NCBI GenBank assembly: GCA_938041035.1
Contig: CALHYX010000056.1
Coordinates: 1-64,000, forward strand
From: an uncultured Acidimicrobiales bacterium
GTDB lineage: Bacteria > Actinomycetota > Acidimicrobiia > Acidimicrobiales > SHLQ01
Direction: 5' to 3'
DNA length: 64,000 nt
The position numbers and the translations under genes are program-made. Below are positions 17,834-27,064 of the stretch, piece after piece. The notes beneath the pieces were generated by a model. The model was not told the origin of the DNA, searched no databases, and saw only the letters and a list, made by a program, of their open reading frames with translations. How positions within the stretch are numbered: the first letter of the stretch is position 1; the number at the start of each line of letters is the position of its first letter.

Positions 17834-18763
17834 GTGGCCATCATCGAGACCGTGGGTCTGCGCAAGGAGTACACCCGGTTTCGGGGTGACCCGGTCGTCG
17901 CGGTCCAGGAGCTCGACCTGTCGATCGATGGGCCCGGGGTGTACGGCTTCCTCGGCCCCAACGGGTCCGGGAAGACGACCACCATCCGCTGCCTGCTGGG
18001 CCTCATCGCCCCCAGCGCCGGCCAGGTCACCGTGCTCGGCGAGGACGTGTCCCACCTCGAGCGGGTCATCCCCCGCATCGGTGCCCTCGTCGAGACCCCG
18101 AAGTTCTTCCCCACCTTCTCCGGGCGGAAGAACCTCAAGATGTTTGCGCGCGTCGCCAAGGTGCCCGACACCCGTGTCGACGAAGTACTGGAGATCGTGG
18201 GGCTGGCGGGCCGAAGCGGCGACAAGTTCAGCTCGTACTCCCTCGGGATGAAACAACGCCTCGCGGTCGCCGCCACGTTGTTGAAGGACCCGCAGCTCAT
18301 CATTCTCGACGAGCCGGCCAACGGCCTGGATCCGGCCGGCATCGTGGAGATCCGCCAGCTCATCCGTCAACTGGCGGCCGACGGGAAGACCGTCTTCGTA
18401 TCGAGCCACCAGCTGGCCGAAGTGCAACAGACCTGCGACGTGCTCACGATCATCAACGACGGCGCTCTGGTGCGCACCGGCCCGGTGTCGGAGCTATTGA
18501 CCGACGCCGGGGAGAGAACGCTGCGGGTCACCATCGACGACCCGGCGGGCGCGCTCGCGGTGCTGACCGCAGCAGGCTTCACCGCCCGCCTCGCCTCGGT
18601 CGCCGACGGTATCGACGTCGACATCGACCCCGGCCAGGGCGCCAACGTCACCCACCACCTCGCGGCCGCCGGCCGCTATCTCCGGGCGCTCGAACCCCAG
18701 GGCGCCACCCTCGAGTCCGCCTTTCTTCACCTCACGGGCAACGCCGGAGGTGAGGTTCGATGA
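17834..18763 (+). CDS. ABC transporter ATP-binding protein
   Basis: The 309-residue protein starts at GTG 17834, just after a GGGGG Shine-Dalgarno stretch. Walker A is GPNGSGKTT, the signature motif is SSYSLGMKQRLAVA, Walker B is IILDEPANGLDP and the switch His lies in FVSSHQL. The C-terminal 80 residues form the extra domain usual for BcrA/NatA-type exporters. The substrate is unknown. Its stop overlaps the start of the permease gene by 4 bp, so the two form an operon. Confidence 0.9.
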   Translation: MAIIETVGLRKEYTRFRGDPVVAVQELDLSIDGPGVYGFLGPNGSGKTTTIRCLLGLIAPSAGQVTVLGEDVSHLERVIPRIGALVETPKFFPTFSGRKNLKMFARVAKVPDTRVDEVLEIVGLAGRSGDKFSSYSLGMKQRLAVAATLLKDPQLIILDEPANGLDPAGIVEIRQLIRQLAADGKTVFVSSHQLAEVQQTCDVLTIINDGALVRTGPVSELLTDAGERTLRVTIDDPAGALAVLTAAGFTARLASVADGIDVDIDPGQGANVTHHLAAAGRYLRALEPQGATLESAFLHLTGNAGGEVR

Positions 18764-19851
18764 ACCTGCTCGTCACCGAGTTCCTTCGGTTCTGGGGCCG
18801 TCGCCTCGTGTGGGGCGCCATGTTTGTCGTCGCCGGTCTGATCGTGTTCGGCATCGTCATCGCGTTCACCCAGACCAGTTCCCAGGTGGGCGACAACAGT
18901 CAGGCCATCGCCGACGCCGAGCGGGGCACCGCCAGCTGTGTGCGATCGGTCATGCGCGACGTCGAGAACGGCAACTTCGACAGCGAGGTGCCCGGTATCT
19001 CCGAAATGTCACCGGCCGAGCAGGAAGCGATCCTGCGCGAGGACTTCTGCTATCAGGATCCCAGCTGGTACGGCGACGGTGACAAACGCTTCTTCGCCAC
19101 CGAAATTCTGGCCAGCGGGCGCTACGACGACTGGTCGAGGCAGCGCCCCGACACCGGCGAGGAGTTGAGCTTTGACGTGGGGGGCGGCGTTCGCGTGCGC
19201 GAGGCCGTCGCCGGGCTCGAAGGGTTCGTCCCCAGCCTCGGATTGTTCTTCCTCGTGATGGCCATCGTGATCGGGGCCTCGTTCGTCGGTGCCGAATACA
19301 AGTTTGGGACCGTCGAGAACCTGCTGTTGTGGGAGCCGCGCCGAACCCGGGTGCTCTGGACCAAGTTCGCCGCCGGGTTCGTCGGCTCGTTCATGGTCAC
19401 GTTCGTCATGCTCGGGTTCTTCACCCTCATGCTGTTGTTGTTGGCTCAGGTGAACGGCACCAACCAGGGCGTCGACGGCCGGTTCTGGCTGGACCTGTTG
19501 TCGACGCTCGGTCGCGCCGGCGTGGTCGGCGGACTGTTCTTCGTGCTGGCCATGTCGGTTGCGGTCGTGGCCCGCAACACCACCGCCTCGGTGGGTCTGT
19601 TGCTCGGGTGGTTCGTCATCTCCAACATCGTCATCAGCCTGGCGGCTCGCTGGCTGCGCCAGTGGGAGCTGTTCACCAACGCGGCCGCCTTCATCTCCGA
19701 AGGCAACACGCCGAGGATGGAGAAGATCCAGGGCGACTGGCAGGCGGTGTACGGCCACGGGTACCTCGTCGCGCTGCTCGTCGTCGTCGCCTGGGCCCTT
19801 GCCGCCGCGGTCGTCGCCACGGTGATCTTCAACCGGCGCGACGTCGACTGA
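18760..19851 (+). CDS. ABC-2 type transporter permease
   Basis: This 363-residue membrane protein has an N-terminal membrane segment (WGAMFVVAGLIVFGIVIAFT), an outside loop of about 120 residues with three Cys, then five more hydrophobic segments. The arrangement with the upstream ATPase is that of an ABC-2 exporter of unknown cargo. The second membrane cluster includes the conserved-style ASFVGAEYKFGTVENLLLWE region. Confidence 0.85.
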   Translation: MNLLVTEFLRFWGRRLVWGAMFVVAGLIVFGIVIAFTQTSSQVGDNSQAIADAERGTASCVRSVMRDVENGNFDSEVPGISEMSPAEQEAILREDFCYQDPSWYGDGDKRFFATEILASGRYDDWSRQRPDTGEELSFDVGGGVRVREAVAGLEGFVPSLGLFFLVMAIVIGASFVGAEYKFGTVENLLLWEPRRTRVLWTKFAAGFVGSFMVTFVMLGFFTLMLLLLAQVNGTNQGVDGRFWLDLLSTLGRAGVVGGLFFVLAMSVAVVARNTTASVGLLLGWFVISNIVISLAARWLRQWELFTNAAAFISEGNTPRMEKIQGDWQAVYGHGYLVALLVVVAWALAAAVVATVIFNRRDVD

Positions 19852-19932
19852 TCCGAGGCCCGGGAGATCATCCCCGCTCGTCGACGGCGCCAGTTCCCCC
19901 TTCTGCGCTGCGCTGGCTACCCTCAGAGCACC

Positions 19933-21489
19933 ATGACTGAACACCCTCTGAGCGAACGACTCGAGCAACTCCGCCAGCGCAAGGACGAGGCGATTCACGC
20001 CGGCCCGGAACGGTCGGTGCAGCGCCAGCACGAAAAGGGCAAGATGCTGGCCCGGGAGCGCATCGACTACTTCCTCGATGAGGGCTCGTTTCACGAACTC
20101 GACATGCTCGCCCGGCACCGGGCCCACGAGGCAGGGCTCGACAGCCGGCCCTACACCGACGGCGTCGTCACCGGCTGGGGGACGGTCGACGGGCGCAAGG
20201 TGTTCCTGTTCTCCCAGGACTTCACGGTCATGGGTGGCGCCCTCGGCGAGGTGTTCGCCGAGAAGATCCACAAGGTGATGGACCTGGCGCTCTCGGTCGG
20301 CGCGCCCCTCATCGGGCTGAACGACGGTGCCGGAGCCCGCATTCAGGAAGGGGTGGTCAGCCTCGACGCCTACGGCGGCATCTTCTACCGAAACGTGCAG
20401 GCCTCGGGGGTCATCCCCCAGATCAGTGTGATTCTCGGCCCGTGTGCCGGCGGTGCGGTCTACAGCCCGGCGATGACCGACTTCATCTTCATGGTGCGCG
20501 AGAAGTCGCACATGTTCATCACCGGTCCCGACGTCGTCAAGACCGTCACCGGCGAAGAGGTGACCCTCGAAGAACTCGGCGGGGCGAAGAGTCACAGCTC
20601 CAAGTCCGGCGTGGCGACCTTCGTTGCCGAGTCCGAGGAGGAGGTGCTGGACGAGGTCAAGTACCTGCTGTCGTTCCTGCCGGAAAACAACCTCGAAACC
20701 CCGCCGCACTTTCCGCCCACCGACGATCCGGACCGTTCCTGCCCGGAGCTCTACGACATCATGCCGGCGAGCCCGAACATCCCCTACGACATGAAGCAGG
20801 TCATCTCCACCGTCGTCGACGACGGCGAGTTCATGGAGTACTTCCCCAGCTGGGCCGGTTCGATCGTGTGCGGGTTCGCTCGCCTCAACGGTCACGCCAT
20901 CGGCGTGGTCGGCAACCAGCCGATGCAGCTCGCCGGCGTGCTCGACATCAACTCGTCCGAGAAGGCGGCCCGGTTCGTCCGCACCTGCGATGCCTTCAAC
21001 ATCCCCCTCGTCACCTTCGTCGACGTCCCCGGATTCCTCCCCGGCGTCGACCAGGAGTACGGCGGCATCATCCGCCACGGGGCCAAGCTCCTCTACGCCT
21101 ACTGCGAAGCCACCGTCCCCCGCATGCAGGTGATCACCCGCAAGGCCTACGGCGGTGCGTACGTGGTGATGGACTCCAAGTCGGTGGGCTCGGACCTCGC
21201 CTTCGCGTGGCCGTCGGCCGAACTGGCCGTGATGGGACCCCAGGGCGCGGTCGAGATTCTCCATCGGCGCGAACTGCAATCGGCCGCCGACCCGGTCGCC
21301 AAGCGTGACGAGCTGGTCGAGGATTACACCGAGCGGCTCGCCAACCCCTACATCGCCGCCGAGCGGGGATACGTCGACGACGTGATCGACCCCGCCGACA
21401 CCCGCCGCAAGCTCATCGCCGGCCTCGAACTCCTCCGCACCAAGCGCGAGGAACTGCCGCAACGCAAGCACGGAAACGTGCCGCTGTAA
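19933..21489 (+). CDS. pccB: Acyl-CoA (propionyl-CoA) carboxylase beta subunit
   Basis: The 518-residue carboxyltransferase matches PccB/AccD-type beta subunits. The N-terminal half has GKMLARERIDYFLDEGSF and NDGAGARIQEGVVSLDAYGG, the C-terminal half has FVDVPGFLPGVDQEYGGIIR and KAYGGAYVVMDSK. It transfers the carboxyl group from biotin to acyl-CoA, giving methylmalonyl- or malonyl-CoA. The biotin-carrying alpha subunit is not in the window. The epsilon subunit gene follows directly (TAATG overlap), and the epimerase at 11.2 kb would take the product onward. Substrate choice between acetyl- and propionyl-CoA is not certain from sequence. Confidence 0.9.
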   Translation: MTEHPLSERLEQLRQRKDEAIHAGPERSVQRQHEKGKMLARERIDYFLDEGSFHELDMLARHRAHEAGLDSRPYTDGVVTGWGTVDGRKVFLFSQDFTVMGGALGEVFAEKIHKVMDLALSVGAPLIGLNDGAGARIQEGVVSLDAYGGIFYRNVQASGVIPQISVILGPCAGGAVYSPAMTDFIFMVREKSHMFITGPDVVKTVTGEEVTLEELGGAKSHSSKSGVATFVAESEEEVLDEVKYLLSFLPENNLETPPHFPPTDDPDRSCPELYDIMPASPNIPYDMKQVISTVVDDGEFMEYFPSWAGSIVCGFARLNGHAIGVVGNQPMQLAGVLDINSSEKAARFVRTCDAFNIPLVTFVDVPGFLPGVDQEYGGIIRHGAKLLYAYCEATVPRMQVITRKAYGGAYVVMDSKSVGSDLAFAWPSAELAVMGPQGAVEILHRRELQSAADPVAKRDELVEDYTERLANPYIAAERGYVDDVIDPADTRRKLIAGLELLRTKREELPQRKHGNVPL

Positions 21490-21710
21490 TGGCGGGCGAG
21501 ACCGAGGCCGCACCCGAGTCGGCCGAACGGGGCGCGCCCGTCGTCGTGTCGCCGGAGCCGACCGATGCCGAGTTGGCGGCCATCATGTCGGCGTACGAGG
21601 CGCTGTGGCCCAAACCGGTCACCGTCGTCGAGCGAACCGCTGATTCGAATCGGTGGCGGTTCTCGGGTCGGCGCTGGTTGCCGGTGCGGCCCGGGGGACG
21701 CCGGCGCTAG
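21489..21710 (+). CDS. Acyl-CoA carboxylase epsilon subunit
   Basis: The 73-residue protein starts at ATG 21489, sharing a base with the pccB stop. The middle part (EPTDAELAAIMSAYEALWPK) is the short helical region of actinobacterial AccE-type subunits, followed by a basic SNRWRFSGRRW end. Such subunits enhance assembly of the alpha/beta complex. The assignment rests on its small size, this motif and its position. Confidence 0.75.
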   Translation: MAGETEAAPESAERGAPVVVSPEPTDAELAAIMSAYEALWPKPVTVVERTADSNRWRFSGRRWLPVRPGGRRR

Positions 21711-21738
21711 ACCAGCCGGATCGACGGCGAGCGGGAGC

Positions 21739-22401
21739 TCAGCTGTCGGCGTGGGCGACTTCGATGCGATCCTGGTGCCATTCGCGGGCACCGGTCAGCG
21801 CTTCGTCGGCCTGCCGGAGGAGTTCGGCTCCGTCGAAGGCATGGGCCGGGTAGCAGGCGATTCCCGCCCACAGGGTGAGATCGCCTTGTTCCTGAGCGAG
21901 GTGGCGACGCACCCGCTCGACGGTCCAGATGGCACCGTTCTCGGGGGTGTCCTCCAGGACCAGGGCGTACCGGCCGTCGCCCAGCTGGGCCGCGGTGTCG
22001 GAGTCGCGCAGGGTTTCGATAAGGCTCTGGCCGACGACTTCGGTGTCGGCCGGCTCGGGGTCACCGGGGATTCCGCTCACGACGTCGACGAGCGCGATGG
22101 CGACCGGGCGAAGGTGGCGGCGGGCGGCAGCGATTCGAGCATCGACGGTGACCCGGAAGAAATCCTCGGTGAACAGACCGGAGTTGGGGTCGGTAAGGGC
22201 AGCATGAGCCAGATCGGGGCTGACGATGGTGGAGGGCCCGTCGCCGGGCGTTGCCTTGCGTTCGGCCTTCGCGAGCTGTTCGCCCAGACTCTTCACCGCG
22301 TCCTCGGCGGCGATGCGCGCCTGGACCTGCGAGGCGAGCGCCTCCTCCAGCTCTTCAATCTGTTGACGTAGTTCGTCCTCGGACGATTCGTTGTCAGCCA
22401 T
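21739..22401 (-). CDS. Degenerate GGDEF-domain protein with N-terminal coiled coil
   Basis: The 220-residue protein has an acidic coiled coil (residues about 5-50) followed by a GGDEF-like fold: DPNSGLFTEDFFRVTVDARI, then AQLGDGRYALVLEDT in place of the signature loop, then WAGIACYPAHAFDGAELLRQ. The GG(D/E)EF motif is replaced by GDGRY, so diguanylate cyclase activity is unlikely; a scaffold or nucleotide-sensing role is more probable. No membrane segment or receiver domain is seen. It lies downstream of aat on the same strand. Confidence 0.72.
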   Translation of the reverse strand: MADNESSEDELRQQIEELEEALASQVQARIAAEDAVKSLGEQLAKAERKATPGDGPSTIVSPDLAHAALTDPNSGLFTEDFFRVTVDARIAAARRHLRPVAIALVDVVSGIPGDPEPADTEVVGQSLIETLRDSDTAAQLGDGRYALVLEDTPENGAIWTVERVRRHLAQEQGDLTLWAGIACYPAHAFDGAELLRQADEALTGAREWHQDRIEVAHADS

Positions 22402-22428
22402 GGTGTGATCTTTCTAGCTCGGATCTGT

Positions 22429-22455
22429 AGGGGTCCCCGGCGAATGGTGACCCCT
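22429..22455 (-). terminator. Possible hairpin between aat and the GGDEF-like gene
   Basis: A 7-bp stem AGGGGTC/GACCCCT (22429-22435 and 22449-22455) with a 13-nt loop lies 3' of aat. There is no T-run, so it is only a candidate attenuator or Rho-type end. Confidence 0.3.
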
Positions 22456-22487
22456 CCCTGCATGTATCGGCCGTGACGGGGCGGACT

Positions 22488-23201
22488 TCAGCGGTCGGGA
22501 GGAAATTCTAGAGCGTCCGGAGGCGGCATTTCGGGGTCCCAGGTGGGCCCTCTTCCGGCGACGGCGACCTCGAGGCGCTCCAGGTACGCATCGCGTTCGA
22601 TTTCTCGCACCCCGAGCGTGGCGAGATGGTCGGTCTGCCACTGCACGTCGAACAGCGTGACCCCGCCGGCGGCGAGCCGTTCGACCAGCGCGGCGACCGC
22701 GACTTTGGAGGCGTCGGTTTCGAGGTGGAACATCGATTCGCCGGCGAAGAAGGCGCCGATGCCCACACCGTAGATACCCCCGACCAGCCGGCCGCGCAGC
22801 CACACCTCGACGCTGTGCGCCCATCCCAGTTCATGCAGGCCCGTGTACGCCTCGACGATCTGCTCATCGATCCAGCCGTGGGGCCGCCGCGGATCACCGC
22901 AGTGGCGCACGACGTCGGCGAAGCAGTGGTCGACGCTGATCTCGAAGCGCTTCACCGCGCGAAGGATCGAGGACCGGGTGGCGGGGAAGTCAGCGAGGTC
23001 CAACACCGCGCGCGGGTCGGGCGACCACCAGCCGACCGGACCGCCGGGGCGCAGCGGCATCGGGAACAAGCCCCGACGGTACGCCGCGAGCAGGGTGCCG
23101 GGTTCGAGGTCGCCGCCGACCGCCACCGGACCGTCGTCGTCGGCTCCGCCGACCGGCGGGAAAACCCATTGGCTCGGAGGTGGCTCGACGGGTTGGTGCA
23201 T
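22488..23201 (-). CDS. aat: Leucyl/phenylalanyl-tRNA-protein transferase
   Basis: This enzyme adds Leu or Phe to proteins with N-terminal Arg/Lys, marking them for ClpS/ClpAP. The 237 residues from ATG 23201 include FPPVGGADDDGPVAVGGDLE, AAYRRGLFPMPL and WWSPDPRAVLDL from the N-terminal domain, and VGGIYGVGIGAFFAGESMFH and LFDVQWQTDHLATLG from the GNAT domain. It lies 26 bp after the cyclophilin gene, likely one transcript. Confidence 0.93.
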   Translation of the reverse strand: MHQPVEPPPSQWVFPPVGGADDDGPVAVGGDLEPGTLLAAYRRGLFPMPLRPGGPVGWWSPDPRAVLDLADFPATRSSILRAVKRFEISVDHCFADVVRHCGDPRRPHGWIDEQIVEAYTGLHELGWAHSVEVWLRGRLVGGIYGVGIGAFFAGESMFHLETDASKVAVAALVERLAAGGVTLFDVQWQTDHLATLGVREIERDAYLERLEVAVAGRGPTWDPEMPPPDALEFPPDR

Positions 23202-23227
23202 GGCGAGTGCCGCGGGCGGCAAACCGA

Positions 23228-24106
23228 TCAGGCTTCCGTGATCGTGATGGACTCGATGGTGGCGACCGTGGAGGGCGTGCCGAGGCCATCGCCGGAGTCG
23301 AGCGCCTCGATGGCGCTGACGATGTCGAGCCCGTCGGTCACGGTGCCGAAGAGGGCGTGACCCCCCTGGAGCCAATCGACGCCGTCGGCCTTGGTGACGA
23401 TAAAGAACTGGCTTCCGCCGGTGTCGGGCCCCGAGTTCGCCATGGCGAGGTCGCCCGGTTGATACACGTAGGTCGGGTCGGGGTTCTCGTCGGCGATCGC
23501 GTAACCGGGACCGCCGGTGCCGGGTTGTGGACCGACCGCGTCGCCGGTCTGGATCATGAAGTCGGAGATGACCCGGTGGAACGCCACCCCGTCGTAGTAG
23601 TGGTACCGGGACAACACCACGAAGTTGTTCACCGTGTCCGGGGCCAGATCCGGCGACAGTTCGATCATTATCGTTCCCTCCGATGTGACCATTTCGGCGG
23701 TGTAGGCCTTGGCCGGATCGATGCAGGACGGGGGCGGGTTTTCAAAGCTGGTCGTTCGCTCCGCACTTCCGTCGTCGGCCGGGCACGGCGTCTCCCCGGA
23801 AATGGCGGCCCCGGCCGGCGGGACCGTCACCGTCGGAAGCTCCGGAGCGCTGGAATCGTCCGTACCGTCGTCGCCGAGTGGTTCGAGCGAGGTGAACACC
23901 GAGGTCGACGGGGTCGCCGTCGGTTCCTCGGAGTCGTCGTTGGTCAGCAGGAAGACCACCACGGCCGCCAGCCCGAGGAAGACGATCGCGAGACCGCCGT
24001 AGTTGATCAGGCGCTGCTTGCGCTTCTGAGCCGCGGCCTCTTGTCGCGCCTGCTCGATAACCGCCTGGTGGCGAGCCTTCTGTCGTGCTCGTTTCTCAGT
24101 ACCCAT
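23228..24106 (-). CDS. Membrane-anchored cyclophilin-type peptidyl-prolyl isomerase
   Basis: The 292-residue protein has a basic cytoplasmic start, one membrane segment (about 34-55), a Ser/Thr/Asp-rich linker, and a cyclophilin domain in the last 165 residues: YYDGVAFHRVISDFMIQTGD (catalytic Arg in FHR) and GDLAMANSGPDTGGSQFFI. A role in folding exported proteins is inferred. The architecture is common in Actinomycetota. Confidence 0.9.
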   Translation of the reverse strand: MGTEKRARQKARHQAVIEQARQEAAAQKRKQRLINYGGLAIVFLGLAAVVVFLLTNDDSEEPTATPSTSVFTSLEPLGDDGTDDSSAPELPTVTVPPAGAAISGETPCPADDGSAERTTSFENPPPSCIDPAKAYTAEMVTSEGTIMIELSPDLAPDTVNNFVVLSRYHYYDGVAFHRVISDFMIQTGDAVGPQPGTGGPGYAIADENPDPTYVYQPGDLAMANSGPDTGGSQFFIVTKADGVDWLQGGHALFGTVTDGLDIVSAIEALDSGDGLGTPSTVATIESITITEA

Positions 24107-24154
24107 CCGGTGACGGTACCAATCCCGGCGCCGCTCCCCGTGGCAGTGGGCCGT

Positions 24155-24331
24155 TTAACCGGCGAAGACGGCGATCAGCCCGGTGGCCAGCGTCACGATC
24201 ATCATGACGATGGCCACGATGGCGACGATGCGCACGACGGGGGAGTGGTTGCTCGTTTTGGGCCCGGGGGCCTCGGCCTTGGACGGGGTGGTTCGCCCCG
24301 CCGCCTCGCTGGAGCGACGTTTCTGTGCCAT
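24155..24331 (-). CDS. Small single-pass membrane protein, unknown function
   Basis: From ATG 24331 the frame encodes 58 residues: a basic, Ser/Pro-rich N-terminus (MAQKRRSSEAAG) and one C-terminal membrane helix (VVRIVAIVAIVMMIVTLATG). It shares its strand with the cyclophilin gene 48 bp downstream and is divergent from lysC. I do not recognise the family. The layout (short basic head, single helix) supports a real gene. Confidence 0.55.
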   Translation of the reverse strand: MAQKRRSSEAAGRTTPSKAEAPGPKTSNHSPVVRIVAIVAIVMMIVTLATGLIAVFAG

Positions 24332-24410
24332 GACTCCACGGTAACGCCGTCGGCGATCGATCGCGGAAAACTCGCGTGAGAGGCACGGGTCGTCGGTATC
24401 TTGTGAGGCT

Positions 24411-25685
24411 GTGGCATTGCTTGTGCAGAAGTTCGGCGGCACCTCCGTCGCCAATCCCGATCGCATCCGCGAGGTGGCCGATCACGTGGCTCGATGTCGC
24501 CGGCGCGGCCACGACGTTGTTCTGGTCGTGAGCGCCATGGGCAAAGAGACCGACGACCTGCTCCGCTTGGCGAACGATGTCTCCAAGACCCAACGGGGTC
24601 GGGAGATGGACATGTTGGTCACCGCGGGGGAACGCAAAGCCATCGCAGTGGTCTGTATGGCCCTGCACGATGCCGGCGTCGACGCGGTGTCGTTTACCGG
24701 CAGCCAGGCCGGGTTCATCACCGACACCAACCATCGCAACGCCAAGATCCTCGAAATTCGTGCCGACCGGGTCCGCGAGACCATCGCCGCCGGCCAGGTG
24801 CCCGTGGTGGCCGGCTCCCAGGGGGTGTCCACCGAAAACGACGTGACCTTCCTGGGCCGCGGCGGGTCCGATACGACCGCGGTGGCGCTGGCCCAGGTGC
24901 TCGACGCCGACTCGTGCGAGCTCTACACCGATGTGTCCGGCGTGTTCACCACCGACCCCCGGATCTGCCCCGAGGCCCGCAAGATGGCCCAGGTGTCGTT
25001 CGACGAACTCATGGAGATGACCGCGGTCGGTTGCCCCAAGCCGGCCATGCGATCGGTCGAGGTGGCCCGGCGCTACGGCGTCAATCTGCACGTGCGCTCG
25101 GCGTTCACCTGGGAGCCGGGTACGTGGGTGAGCGAAGCGGCGACGAGCGAACTGCTCGCCGCCGGCGATGCATCGGCCGGATCCACCGGTCAGAGCGAAA
25201 ACAGGAGCGACATGGAAGCAGCAGTGATCTCCGGTGTTGTGCCCGACACCAGTCAGGCCAAGGTCACCATCGCCGGGGTGCCGGACCAGCCGGGCATCGC
25301 CGCCAAGGTATTCGAGGCGCTGGCCGCCGAGAACGTCAACGTCGACATGATCGTGCAGAACGTGTCGGAGAACGGCGTGACCGACATCTCCTTCACGATC
25401 CCGCGCGAAGATCTCGCCGCCGCCGAGGCGGTCATGGAGACCTTGCGGTCCGACATCGGCGCCACCGGCGTCACCCTCGACGCCACGATCGGGCGGGTCT
25501 CCCTCGTCGGCGCCGGGATGGCATCGAACCCCGGAGTGGCCGCCACCATGTTCGCCACGCTCGCGCAGGCCGGTATCAACATCGGCATGATCTCCACGTC
25601 GGCCATCCGCGTGTCGTGCGTCGTCGCCGAGGACCAGGTGGACGATGCGGTGAACGCGTTGCACGCGGCGTTCGAGCTGGCCTGA
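24411..25685 (+). CDS. lysC: Aspartate kinase (alpha subunit)
   Basis: The 424-residue enzyme phosphorylates aspartate, the first step towards Lys, Met and Thr. It begins MALLVQKFGGTSVANPDRI (KFGGTS signature), with FLGRGGSDTTAVALAQVLDA in the kinase domain and two ACT domains in the last 160 residues. The start is GTG 24411. The linker before the ACT domains (AGDASAGSTGQSENRSD) contains an internal start for a beta subunit (see 25212). asd follows 54 bp downstream. Confidence 0.95.
   Translation: MALLVQKFGGTSVANPDRIREVADHVARCRRRGHDVVLVVSAMGKETDDLLRLANDVSKTQRGREMDMLVTAGERKAIAVVCMALHDAGVDAVSFTGSQAGFITDTNHRNAKILEIRADRVRETIAAGQVPVVAGSQGVSTENDVTFLGRGGSDTTAVALAQVLDADSCELYTDVSGVFTTDPRICPEARKMAQVSFDELMEMTAVGCPKPAMRSVEVARRYGVNLHVRSAFTWEPGTWVSEAATSELLAAGDASAGSTGQSENRSDMEAAVISGVVPDTSQAKVTIAGVPDQPGIAAKVFEALAAENVNVDMIVQNVSENGVTDISFTIPREDLAAAEAVMETLRSDIGATGVTLDATIGRVSLVGAGMASNPGVAATMFATLAQAGINIGMISTSAIRVSCVVAEDQVDDAVNALHAAFELA
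25212..25685 (+). CDS. Aspartate kinase beta subunit (internal in-frame start)
   Basis: Inside lysC an AGGAG sequence (25203-25207) lies 4 nt before ATG 25212, in frame, giving a 157-residue product made of the two ACT domains and starting MEAAVISGVVPDTSQAKVTI. Corynebacterium and Bacillus aspartokinases are alpha2beta2 complexes whose beta subunit is translated from the same kind of internal site, and the corynebacterial beta N-terminus is very similar. The ACT domains bind Lys/Thr for feedback control. Confidence 0.8.
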   Translation: MEAAVISGVVPDTSQAKVTIAGVPDQPGIAAKVFEALAAENVNVDMIVQNVSENGVTDISFTIPREDLAAAEAVMETLRSDIGATGVTLDATIGRVSLVGAGMASNPGVAATMFATLAQAGINIGMISTSAIRVSCVVAEDQVDDAVNALHAAFELA

Positions 25686-26783
<1,098 letters not shown>

Positions 26784-26811
26784 ACCGGCTGGACCGGCTA
26801 GACCGGGCGGT

Positions 26812-27063
26812 ATGGAGCTCGCCGAAGTACAGACCCTGATGGACGATCTGTACGGGGTGGCCGACCGCGAGCGCGGGATGCCGTCGACCGTGGCGTGGTT
26901 GTGTGAAGAGGTCGGAGAGCTCGCGCAGGCCGTGCGCAAGGGCACGCCCGAGCAGCAGTTGCACGAACTCGGCGACGTGCTCGCCTGGTTGGCCTCGCTG
27001 GCCAACCAGCTCGACCTGTCGCTCGACGACGCCATGGCGCGCTACGTCGAGAACCCGCCGTAG
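26812..27063 (+). CDS. MazG-like nucleotide pyrophosphohydrolase
   Basis: The 83-residue all-helical protein has the MazG metal-binding pattern: CEEVGELAQAVRK followed by HELGDVLAWLASLA (EExxE...ExxD). Small MazG proteins hydrolyse (d)NTPs to monophosphates, as housecleaning of damaged nucleotides. It is a single-domain version, short for the family. It follows asd by 28 bp on the same strand and ends next to the stop of the MpaB-type gene. Confidence 0.82.
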   Translation: MELAEVQTLMDDLYGVADRERGMPSTVAWLCEEVGELAQAVRKGTPEQQLHELGDVLAWLASLANQLDLSLDDAMARYVENPP

Positions 27064-27064
27064 C

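Noticed and set aside
19009-21513. An 834-codon open frame on the minus strand
   Set aside because: It is the complement of the ABC permease and carboxylase beta genes, both with clear family motifs. The antisense product has no recognisable domain.
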